Of a stretch of 64,000 nucleotides of DNA, positions 56,809 to 64,000 are shown piece after piece (the stretch's first letter is position 1; each line of letters begins with the position of its first letter). Both the position numbers and the translations under genes were made by a program. The stretch comes from Gemmatimonadota bacterium (GTDB lineage: Bacteria; Gemmatimonadota; Gemmatimonadetes; Longimicrobiales; Gaopeijiaceae). The notes below the pieces were generated by a model. It was given only the letters and a program-made list of their open reading frames with translations. It searched no databases and had not been told where the DNA came from. The stretch spans positions 1-64,000 of the forward strand of contig JAPPGF010000008.1 of assembly GCA_028875075.1 (NCBI GenBank). Reading direction: 5' to 3'.

Positions 56809-56913
56809 GGTGACGTCGGGCGGCTGCTGGAAACGTGGCGGGACGGCCAAAACAAAACCGATCCCCTCATCTCGTGTGACTAAAGGTTCGTTCTTCCCGC
56901 GGCAGCGACCAAA

Positions 56914-56955
56914 CGACTCCGCCCCCGCGTCCTGTCGGGCGCGAGGGCGGAGTCG
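56914..56955 (-). promoter_or_regulatory. Strong hairpin in the gltB leader
   Basis: Arms 56914-56929 and 56940-56955 form a 16-bp GC-rich stem with one mismatch and a 10-nt loop, followed on the minus strand by TTTGG. It lies about 105 bases before the gltB GTG. It could be an attenuator, or a leftover terminator. Confidence 0.45.
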
Positions 56956-57719
56956 CTCAGCGAGTTCTGCTACGTTACGCCGATTTCCTCTCCAGCCCCT
57001 CCCGGCCCTGGCGCTCACTGCCAGAGTCGCCGCTCTCCGATCCGTGTCCATTCGATCGAAGCGGGCGACCGCCGCTGCCGTGTTTGGCTCGTCGCGCGGT
57101 CAAGGCCACGCGGGCGGCGATGGAGGTGGGGACTTCGCGCATGTCGGTGATCGGGGCATCGATCTTTCTCGCGAAGACGCAAGAACAACCAAACTGAAGC
57201 CGTGGCGGTCGACTGTCAAATCGAGTCCCGAGCGGATAGTAGTACAGTCTGTACCGCTACCCCCATGTGGCAGGCCCTCGGTTTGGCTCACGTGTTTCCA
57301 AATGTCGACCCGTGAGGGACGTCTGCAGCCAGTGATGCACGCGGCACGGCAGTGGAACCGCACCGCGTGGTCCAGCCCGTCCGGGATCACCAAACGCAAG
57401 GCCTAAGGCCGGGGCCCGGACCCGATGAGGCCATCGTCCGCGGCGCAAGCCAGCACTGCCAGGTTCGATGGAGTGACCTTGGGCATCTGGAGCCGACCAC
57501 TCGGTTCAACCTTAGCCCGGCGAGATGGTGCCTTCACCGAAGATCGGTGCCCCGGCCGAATGACGCTCACGATTCGAGCCGTGAAGCTCCTCCTCCCTTC
57601 GTGGCCAGCGTACGGCACACTCGTGGATATCTCGATGCCCACCGTGGAGACGACTACCCCAAACGGACCCCCCGGGGATCGCGGCCACAAGTACAGCACC
57701 CGAGCTTCCGAGCGTTCCG
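56956..57719. other. Long gap upstream of gltBD, with a palindrome
   Basis: About 760 bases with no confident gene. A perfect palindrome GTACAG-T-CTGTAC lies at 57242-57254, about 430 bases upstream of gltB on its strand. Overlapping open frames at 57403-57804 (minus) and 57425-57745 (plus) have no recognised family and poor starts; I do not call either. Confidence 0.45.
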
Positions 57720-59318
57720 CTAGGGTGCGGCTGTCTCCGAGCTGACCCGGAGCCCGCGCTCCCTGAGCCGCGTTGCCAGCTCCGCTGCTTCCCTGTCCAT
57801 CCATTCCATCAGCGCCGAGGCACTTGCCTCGGTGCAGAGCACAGCGGTACCCCCACGTTCTGCGACCCAGTGCGCATCCGCATCGTCAAACACGCGCACG
57901 AGAGTCGGCACGCGGGGTGCGATGGCCAGCACGACCTCGTTGTCGTGTAGGTGGCGGATCGTCGATACGATGACACGTGCGTGGTCCGCTCTAGCGCGGA
58001 GGAGAACATCCCGGTCTGCGGCATCCCCGCGCACGGTGCGGATCCCTGCCTCTCGCAGGCGGCCGAGCACCGCCGGGTCGTCATCGACCACCACCGTGTC
58101 GATTCCTGCGATCACGAGATCTTCGAGCAACTGCATGCCGGTCGATCCCGCACCGAGGAGGAGTACGTGCCTGTCCTGATCCGCTCTTTGAGATTGTCGT
58201 CTCGACGGATGCCGGTGCGTCAGCCACCAGGACACCCGGTCAGTGGCGATGAACGGCGTGAGCAGCATTGTCGCGGTGGTCACCAGAACGATTACCGTCA
58301 GAACGGCGCGGTCAATGTGTCCCTGGAGCACTCCCGTCAGGCCGATGATGAGTGAGATCTCGCTGGTTTGGGAGAGAAGAAGCGCGGCCTTGATCGCGGA
58401 CTTCGCGGACAATCCTGCGTGCTCGGCCAACATTGTAACGAGCGGCACCGTGACGACGATCACGACTAGCGCGAGCACCGATGCGTCGAGTAGCTGCGCT
58501 GTCGTAGGCGGTTGCGCGAGTACCCCCAGCGCCGTGAAGAACAGGGCGGCGAAGAAATCTCCCAGTGGGGCCATGTCGGCGCGCACTATGCCACTTACCG
58601 GGAAGCGCGCCATGGCCACTCCGGCGAAAAACGAACCCACGACCATGGGTAGCCCCAGCCACGAACCCAGCAACAAGAACACGAAGAGGAACGTCAGCGG
58701 TGCCAGGAGGGCCAGCTCGGGATCGTCGCCGAGGGCCAGGAGCCATCGGGCCCCGCGCACGCGTACGACGACTGCCAGCCCGCCGAGTACAGTGACGCCC
58801 CCCATGCCGATCAAGCCGCTCGTCCAGCTCGTCCCCACGGCTGCGAGCAGCGGGATGGAAGCGAGCACGAGCCCGTCCTGGATCAGCAGTACGCCGAGCA
58901 CTAGCCGCCCGTAGGGCTCGTATATTCCCCCCCGCGTCTGAAGTAACCGGACGCCGACGAGCGTCGAACTGGCGGCGACCGCGATGGCGAGATAAGCGGC
59001 GCCGCCATCGCGGAAGCCCAGGATGAGCGCGACCACCCACCCCGCTACAGCCAGTAGCACGAACTGCAGCGTGCCCACTAGCGTCGCCGCTCGGGTCTGG
59101 CCTCGCACGCGCCGTGGGTCGAGTTCCAAGCCGGCTAGGAAGAGCAAGAACGACACACCTAGCACGAGCACGTCCTCAAGCAGCTGAACGGGCGGAGGGG
59201 CGAGCCTTGCTGTGGCCATGCCCGCCAGAATGAGCACGGGTATCGCCGGCACGCCGATGCGCCGAGACAGCAGATGGGCGACGGCGGCGGCCAGCAGAAG
59301 CAGTGCGACGCCGTGCAT
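57720..59318 (-). CDS. CPA2-type cation/proton antiporter with TrkA-N domain (2)
   Basis: A 532-residue protein. About 380 residues form a Na+/H+ exchanger-like membrane domain (FLLFLAGLELDPRRVRG, LIQDGLVLASIPLL, FFAALFFTALGVLA). A cytoplasmic Rossmann TrkA-N domain follows (LLLGAGSTGMQLLEDL, VVDDDPAVLGRLREAGI, RVFDDADAHWVAERGGT). Family members move K+ or Na+ against protons and are gated by a nucleotide. Its ATG overlaps the stop of the upstream antiporter (TGATG). Confidence 0.9.
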   Translation of the reverse strand: MHGVALLLLAAAVAHLLSRRIGVPAIPVLILAGMATARLAPPPVQLLEDVLVLGVSFLLFLAGLELDPRRVRGQTRAATLVGTLQFVLLAVAGWVVALILGFRDGGAAYLAIAVAASSTLVGVRLLQTRGGIYEPYGRLVLGVLLIQDGLVLASIPLLAAVGTSWTSGLIGMGGVTVLGGLAVVVRVRGARWLLALGDDPELALLAPLTFLFVFLLLGSWLGLPMVVGSFFAGVAMARFPVSGIVRADMAPLGDFFAALFFTALGVLAQPPTTAQLLDASVLALVVIVVTVPLVTMLAEHAGLSAKSAIKAALLLSQTSEISLIIGLTGVLQGHIDRAVLTVIVLVTTATMLLTPFIATDRVSWWLTHRHPSRRQSQRADQDRHVLLLGAGSTGMQLLEDLVIAGIDTVVVDDDPAVLGRLREAGIRTVRGDAADRDVLLRARADHARVIVSTIRHLHDNEVVLAIAPRVPTLVRVFDDADAHWVAERGGTAVLCTEASASALMEWMDREAAELATRLRERGLRVSSETAAP

Positions 59319-60970
59319 CAGCCCATCACTCCCAGGCGGCGCAGCTCGCGCTCGACCAGCGGAACGCCGTCCAACTTGGGCACCATGAGGTGGTCGGCTC
59401 CGATCTCCAGCAGTTCGTCCACCATGCTAGGATCGAACGCGTGTACGCTCACCGGCACACGCATCAGGTGGCATCGATGGGCGATCAGTGCGTTGACGTC
59501 CTCGATCTGCGGTGCGGCTACGACAAGGCGTGCGCGCTCGATACCGGCACGCCGCAGGACCACCACACTATCCGCGTTGCCGAAGACCGTGCGGGCGGGA
59601 AGACCCGCTAGCTTGAGTGGGTCGGAATCCACCGCTACGACCTGTTCGCCGCGCTCACACAGGCGGCGAACCAACGTGCGTCCAAGTGTATTCATGCCGA
59701 CCACGACTACGTGTCCCTCGACTGGCGGCAGGAGTTGCTCCGAGTGGGAGCCGGGCGCTGAGGGTGGCACCAGCCGCGGCGTGCCCAGGCCGGATTTCGT
59801 CACCAAGCGTGTGAGCCAGCGATAGATGGCGGGACCGCGGGGGACCAGAGTCGCCGAAAGGCCGATAGTCAGGATCCCGACCAACCCGATCAAGGATGCG
59901 AGTTCGGCAGAGCCCGCGACCCCCGAGGCCAGAGCTACTGCTACTAGCAGGAACCCAAACTCGCTCACCTGTCCCAGCGTGAGCCCGGCCAAGAACGCGG
60001 TCTGCCTGTTGTACTTACGCCAGAGCAGCAGCCCGAAGACGAGCGCCGGCTTCGCGATCAGCACGAATGCAGAGAGCACGATCGCTTGCGGCCAGAGCGT
60101 CCGCGCAACGTCTGGGTCGATGCCCGCTCCGAGCGCGACGAAAAACACGGCCAGAAAGAAATTCGCGAGGGGGTGCACCCGGCGAATGAGCTCGTCGGCG
60201 TAAGGCAACTGTGCCAACGCCAATCCGGAGATGAAGGCTCCGAGCTCGATTGAAATCGCGAAGCGCTCCGCACCGAGAATAAACGCGAAGCACCACGTTA
60301 GGCTCACGACCAACAGCGTCTCTGCCGAAGCGGCGATCCACCCTAGGAGCCGTGGTAGGAGCCAGAGCGCCCCCCCGGCTGCGGCCATGGCGAGCGCGGC
60401 CATTCCTGCGGTCGCTATGGTGATGCCGTCCACGAGCGATTTGAGCCCCGACTCTCCGCCCCCGACCCCGCTAAGGGCTGTGAGTGCGACCACGACGACG
60501 ACGTCCTGCACGAGTAGAATCCCGATTGTCGTCCGTCCTAGGTCTGAGCCAGTGCCGCCGCTGCGCTCGAGGAGTTTCACCACAACGACGGTGCTGCTGA
60601 AGGCCAGCGCCAGGCCGAGTACCAAGGCGTCCGCGCGGCCGAAGCCGATCAGAGTGGACAGTGCCGCGGCGGCGACGGTGGTGACAGTGACCTGGACCAG
60701 TCCAACCGAGAGAGCTGTGGCGCCGACGTCGCGAATGCGAGCGAGGCTGAGTTCTAGGCCGACCAGAAACAGAAGCAGGGCGATGCCTAGCTCAGAGAAG
60801 AGCGCTACCGAATCTTGTGGGCCCAGGAGGCCACTGACTGGTCCCAATAGCAGGCCAGCGACCATGTAGCTCAGGATGGGTGGCAGACCCAAGACCCGGC
60901 CCGCAAGGAGGACACCCATGGCGGCGGACAGCATGTAGCCCAGGTCGACCAGGATGGGAAACGTGCGCAT
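59318..60970 (-). CDS. CPA2-type cation/proton antiporter with TrkA-N domain (1)
   Basis: A 550-residue KefB/RosB-like antiporter with FLVGLELSLARIRDVG, GILLVQDVVVVVALTAL, LANFFLAVFFVALGAGIDPD in the membrane domain and a C-terminal TrkA-N domain (VVVGMNTLGRTLVRRL, VAVDSDPLKL, VHAFDPSMVDELLEIGADHL). First of two coupled antiporters. It has a normal Rossmann turn and no separate quinone-oxidoreductase partner such as KefF/KefG nearby. Confidence 0.91.
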   Translation of the reverse strand: MRTFPILVDLGYMLSAAMGVLLAGRVLGLPPILSYMVAGLLLGPVSGLLGPQDSVALFSELGIALLLFLVGLELSLARIRDVGATALSVGLVQVTVTTVAAAALSTLIGFGRADALVLGLALAFSSTVVVVKLLERSGGTGSDLGRTTIGILLVQDVVVVVALTALSGVGGGESGLKSLVDGITIATAGMAALAMAAAGGALWLLPRLLGWIAASAETLLVVSLTWCFAFILGAERFAISIELGAFISGLALAQLPYADELIRRVHPLANFFLAVFFVALGAGIDPDVARTLWPQAIVLSAFVLIAKPALVFGLLLWRKYNRQTAFLAGLTLGQVSEFGFLLVAVALASGVAGSAELASLIGLVGILTIGLSATLVPRGPAIYRWLTRLVTKSGLGTPRLVPPSAPGSHSEQLLPPVEGHVVVVGMNTLGRTLVRRLCERGEQVVAVDSDPLKLAGLPARTVFGNADSVVVLRRAGIERARLVVAAPQIEDVNALIAHRCHLMRVPVSVHAFDPSMVDELLEIGADHLMVPKLDGVPLVERELRRLGVMG

Positions 60971-61229
60971 CTGCCGACTACGGTCGAACCTGGCTTGCGT
61001 ACAATCATGCCTCCGTGCCGCGCCGTGCGATGGCGAGCGGGTTAGAAAGGAGACCCCGCCCGCGGGGCCTGGATCCTAGGACTGAAATCCCAGGCCGGAC
61101 GCCCCGACCGCGACTCTGGGATGCGTGTAGACCAGGCGAATGCTAGTTTGGCACGCTCCGCCGCCACCGGTTACAACGGCTCCACCGCAGGTGGAAAGGC
61201 GTGAGGTTGCCTTGACAGGAGGAAGCAGT

Positions 61230-61889
61230 GTGATCGAGCGACTGATGGGAATGGCTGCCGTTGGACCCGAATGGGTGCTTTGGGCGCTCTTGTTGCTGTC
61301 GTTGTTTTCGGTCGCCACGATCGTTGAGAGAATGATCTTCTTTCGCCGTCGTCGACTACCGGTAGTGCGGCTCTCGCGCGAATTGGAGCATGCATTGCGC
61401 TCTGAGGACCTGGGCGCTGTACGGACGCTGCTCAAGAGCACGCCCGGACCCGAAGCCGCGGTCCTGTTGCGGACCCTCGATTGGTTCGAGGATGGTCCGG
61501 AGTCCATGTCCGACGTGATGGAAGCCGCGTTACGGGAACAACGGCTAGAGCTTGAGCAGGGCTCCGCTTTTCTCGGCACGGTCGGCAACAATGCACCGTT
61601 CCTAGGTCTCCTCGGTACGGTTCTAGGCGTCGTCAAGGCGTTCGAAGAGCTGAGTGCCAGCACCGGTTCGGCCATGGGTTCCGTGCTCTCCGGTATCGCC
61701 GAGGCGTTGATCGCAACCGGGCTGGGCATTGCCGTCGCTCTCCCGGCGGTGGTCGCATACAATGCCTTCACCAAGCGCGCCAACGAGACCGAGGACAACG
61801 TGCGCGCCCTGACGAGCTTGGTGCTCGCCCACCGGAAGAGCCTACGATTTGGGTCCGAGCACGCGCTGGGGGGAGCGAGCGCGGACTAG
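61230..61889 (+). CDS. MotA/TolQ/ExbB proton-channel family protein
   Basis: A 219-residue inner-membrane protein with three predicted helices (about 10-30, 113-133 and 154-174). The conserved channel block AFLGTVGNNAPFLGLLGTVLG and GSVLSGIAEALIATGLGIAVALP is typical. GTG 61230 follows AGGAGG. It should convert proton flow into motion for a TonB- or TolA-like partner; such a protein is encoded at 63 kb, but no ExbD/TolR is visible here. Its last 4 bases overlap the convergent protease gene. Confidence 0.92.
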   Translation: MIERLMGMAAVGPEWVLWALLLLSLFSVATIVERMIFFRRRRLPVVRLSRELEHALRSEDLGAVRTLLKSTPGPEAAVLLRTLDWFEDGPESMSDVMEAALREQRLELEQGSAFLGTVGNNAPFLGLLGTVLGVVKAFEELSASTGSAMGSVLSGIAEALIATGLGIAVALPAVVAYNAFTKRANETEDNVRALTSLVLAHRKSLRFGSEHALGGASAD

Positions 61890-62899
61890 AGTTCCGGGCA
61901 GCGAACGCGAAGCATCTCCAAGTCAGCGGCGTGGACGGTCGCTTCCGCGGTCGCGCCTGCCAGTTCGTGTTGTTCACTCATGAGGGCCACGGTGTCGTCA
62001 GAATGCTTGAGACCCATGGCGTGCCCGAGTTCGTGGGCCATGACCAGCTGGAGGTGGCTGGGGCTGTCGAATTGGAAGATCTGGATTTCCCGACCCGGTA
62101 GGGGGCGGCCGTCGGGCGTTAACAGCTGGAGGTAACGGGCGGCGAGGACGGGGCTGGCAGCGAATACCCGTTCCAGCGCTTGCCCCATCCGGTCGTGCTC
62201 CTCCACGGTGCTCCGGAAGCGGGCTGCGTCCTCCGACAGCGAATCTCCGGCTGCCTCCAACTTGCGTCCTTCTTCCGTAAGCCGTGCCTCCTCGAGCATG
62301 AGCCTGTCTTCGGCGGCCGTGAGCTGGTTGAGAATGGGCTCGGGAATGCTCGTGGCCAGGTTCCACCGTTGTACGACCGCGTTGTGGCTGGCCGCCAGTT
62401 CGTTGTACTCGGCCAGCCGTTGCCGTTGACTCTCCTGTGCGTCGACGATCCGTCGGGTGCGAGCTTCGAGTTCCTGCTGCTGCGCGTCGATGCGATTCCG
62501 CCGCGCCCGGTGCTCGCTTCTCTGGCGGGCGCGTTCCTGGGCGGTGGCCTGGCGGCCATCGTAGACGAAGGCGATGGGGAAGCCCGAGGCCTCGTCGTGG
62601 ATGAACAGATCCGCTCCGGTCGCGTCCTCCCAGAGGGTGACCGCGTCTTGCACGGCCCTGAGCACATCGACTCGGCTTAGGCCGAACTGGCTGTCCACGC
62701 GTGCGATCCGCCAACGAAGGGGTACGGGACACTCGACAGCCGGGTCGGGCGCCGTTGTGACGGGACTGGTCACCGGCGGAGTGGTGGGTGGCTGCCGAGT
62801 TTCAATGCGAACCGGGCGGCTTAGGCTCAATCCGGCGATGAGGGCCAGTATGGACGCGGTTGCCGCGAGAAGGAAGATTCGACGGTTCAAGGGGGCCAA
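61886..62899 (-). CDS. Matrixin-type zinc metalloprotease with coiled coil
   Basis: A 337-residue protein with an N-terminal signal anchor (about 8-27), a Pro/Thr-rich linker, a domain with HDEASGFPIAFVYDGRQ, then about 120 residues of charged coiled coil. The zinc site HELGHAMGLKH is near residue 290. Matrixins normally have the zinc site directly after the fold start; here the coiled coil is inserted between the two halves of the domain. It is likely membrane-tethered outside the cytoplasm. Substrate unknown. Confidence 0.85.
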   Translation of the reverse strand: MAPLNRRIFLLAATASILALIAGLSLSRPVRIETRQPPTTPPVTSPVTTAPDPAVECPVPLRWRIARVDSQFGLSRVDVLRAVQDAVTLWEDATGADLFIHDEASGFPIAFVYDGRQATAQERARQRSEHRARRNRIDAQQQELEARTRRIVDAQESQRQRLAEYNELAASHNAVVQRWNLATSIPEPILNQLTAAEDRLMLEEARLTEEGRKLEAAGDSLSEDAARFRSTVEEHDRMGQALERVFAASPVLAARYLQLLTPDGRPLPGREIQIFQFDSPSHLQLVMAHELGHAMGLKHSDDTVALMSEQHELAGATAEATVHAADLEMLRVRCPEL

Positions 62900-63022
62900 T
62901 GTTGTGGGTCCGGGTACTCTCTGCCTAATCTAATAATGGTTACGGGAGACCGCTGGGCCAGTTTGTTCTATCGGGCAGCCTTCTCGGGGGCACATACACG
63001 GAGCTGTTGGAGGGGGTGGTCG

Positions 63023-63961
63023 ATGGCAACGGAGCACAACGAACAGGTCCATGGTGTTTCACCGAACGCTGATTCCTACAATCCGCAGATCGACCGTTGG
63101 TATACCCGCATGTCGTGGTCGATGCTCGTGGCGGGTGCCGCCCATGGCGCGCTGTTTGGCCTTTGGCCGATGTCTCAGACGGCCGTGGCGGTCGTACAGC
63201 CCCCAGTGCCGATGGCTGATCCTGTCTGGATCACGCCGTACGAAGAAGGAGGGAGTACCGCGTTGGGCGACGACGCCATCACTGTTTCTGGCCCGATCCT
63301 TCCACCAGCTGTCGAAGGCGAGGGCATGATCACTGCGCCGGGCGTACCCGAGCCGATTCTGGTTACAGGTCCGGGAGCCAGTGAACGGGGTGAAGGGGCG
63401 GGCGCGGACTTGGCTGACCTGCTCCGGCGTACCGCCGGCGGGCCGAGCGTCACAGGTGGCAGTTCTGATCTCGCCGGCCTCGAATTCCAGAGCCTCACAG
63501 AAGAAGGTGATTCGTCACTGAACGATCTCGCTGGCGACAGCCGGAACCCGAACCCGGGCGCAGGCGACCCGACGGCAACAGACAGTCGTGCTCTGGATGA
63601 GCTCAGCGTGCTCGACCTGGCGCTTGAGCGCCTCGCCGGTTTCAGCCCCGAGGTAGCTCTCGAGGCCACGTCCAGCTGGGTGCTTATCCGTAATCCGCGT
63701 GAGGTTGAAGCGTTCATGGGTCGGCACTCGATCGAGCGCGTGTCCTCTCTGGGCACCGAGGGAGCAGTCGCCGTGGCCCTCTGGATCGACACCCGTGGAT
63801 CGGTGGAGTGGGCCGAGGTCATCCAGTCGAGCGGAAGGGCGGACCTGGACCAGCTTGCACTAGAGTTGTTCAACGACATCGTACGCTTCCGTCCGGCGCG
63901 CCTCGCCGGGGTGCTGATGCCCATGTCAGCGATCTTCTCCGTCAACTTCGCTTTGTTCTAG
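63023..63961 (+). CDS. TonB-like energy-transducing protein
   Basis: A 312-residue protein with GGAGGGGG before ATG 63023. There is a short cytoplasmic N-terminus, one membrane helix (about 35-55), a long Gly/Pro/Asp-rich linker and a C-terminal domain (VAVALWIDTRGSVEWAEVIQ, LNDIVRFRPARL-type end, reading LFNDIVRFRPARLAGVLM) like TonB. It would link the TolQ/ExbB-like channel at 61 kb to an outer-membrane partner. Confidence 0.85.
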   Translation: MATEHNEQVHGVSPNADSYNPQIDRWYTRMSWSMLVAGAAHGALFGLWPMSQTAVAVVQPPVPMADPVWITPYEEGGSTALGDDAITVSGPILPPAVEGEGMITAPGVPEPILVTGPGASERGEGAGADLADLLRRTAGGPSVTGGSSDLAGLEFQSLTEEGDSSLNDLAGDSRNPNPGAGDPTATDSRALDELSVLDLALERLAGFSPEVALEATSSWVLIRNPREVEAFMGRHSIERVSSLGTEGAVAVALWIDTRGSVEWAEVIQSSGRADLDQLALELFNDIVRFRPARLAGVLMPMSAIFSVNFALF

Positions 63962-63962
63962 C

Positions 63963-63976
63963 CCCCGTGAACGGGG
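63963..63976 (+). terminator. Short hairpin after the TonB-like gene
   Basis: CCCCG, loop TGAA, CGGGG, immediately after the stop. A weak candidate terminator without a T run. Confidence 0.35.
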
Positions 63977-64000
63977 TGTCGACAGGAGTTGGTCAGTCGG

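Noticed and set aside
56809-57051. N-terminal extension of GltB to ATG 57051
   Set aside because: The extra 81 codons do not resemble GltB and include the leader hairpin; GTG 56808 gives the normal length.
57403-57804. Overlapping open frames on both strands between gltB leader and the antiporter gene
   Set aside because: Neither has a good start or family, and the minus one overlaps the antiporter end; likely chance frames in high-GC DNA.

Overview
The window is chromosomal DNA of a high-GC, Gram-negative-type bacterium. It carries many lipoproteins with lipoboxes, a TolQ/ExbB-like channel beside a TonB-like protein, a plant/chlamydia-type FabI, a SUF iron-sulfur operon and a very large PIG-L deacetylase. 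This mix resembles Gemmatimonadota, but that is inference from gene content, not a phylogenetic placement. Almost all of the window is ordinary housekeeping or transport sequence. I see no prophage, insertion sequence, CRISPR array or defence island.

Layout. 1-3.6 kb: the 5' part of an unknown secreted or anchored protein, a truncated and frameshifted sugar-binding-protein remnant, tRNA-Asn with a near-consensus promoter, a membrane-anchored HTH/zinc-ribbon protein, a cobalamin adenosyltransferase, a 7Fe-type ferredoxin and a small membrane protein. 4-9 kb: bacilliredoxin, a DUF1460 lipoprotein, acyl-CoA thioesterase, FadI thiolase and a zinc alcohol dehydrogenase. 9-15.3 kb (minus strand): sufC-sufB-sufD-Rieske-sufS-sufU-ogt, tightly packed. 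15.6-23.2 kb: PBP4-type carboxypeptidase, NAD-dependent DNA ligase, FabI, a class III aminotransferase, a HAD phosphatase and a tRNA-Glu/tRNA-Val pair with promoter and terminator. 23.5-27.4 kb (minus): modA-modB-modC and a HTH/molybdate-binding regulator, joined by 4-nt overlaps, behind a promoter with operator-like repeats. 27.9-31.6 kb: two sodium-coupled transporters (AGCS and NhaC families). 31.8-39.1 kb: a complete BMP-type (nucleoside-like) ABC transporter running into the PIG-L protein.

39.2-45.7 kb: DUF59 factor, several unknown proteins, gyrA and a beta-propeller lipoprotein. 45.7-49.5 kb: queuosine genes on both strands (queE with a Nudix hydrolase and a frameshifted partner on minus; MazG-like and queG on plus). 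49.5-50.7 kb: two small envelope proteins. 50.7-56.8 kb (minus): gltB-gltD. 57.7-61 kb (minus): two coupled CPA2 antiporters with TrkA-N domains. 61.2-64 kb: TolQ/ExbB-like channel, a matrixin-type protease on the other strand and a TonB-like protein.

The points most worth a second look are the frameshifted ORF between two translationally coupled genes upstream of queE, the modA operator region, the BMP transporter/PIG-L operon, the Rieske and ogt genes inside the suf operon, the coupled antiporter pair, and the TolQ/protease/TonB cluster. No clearly new multi-gene system is demonstrated.
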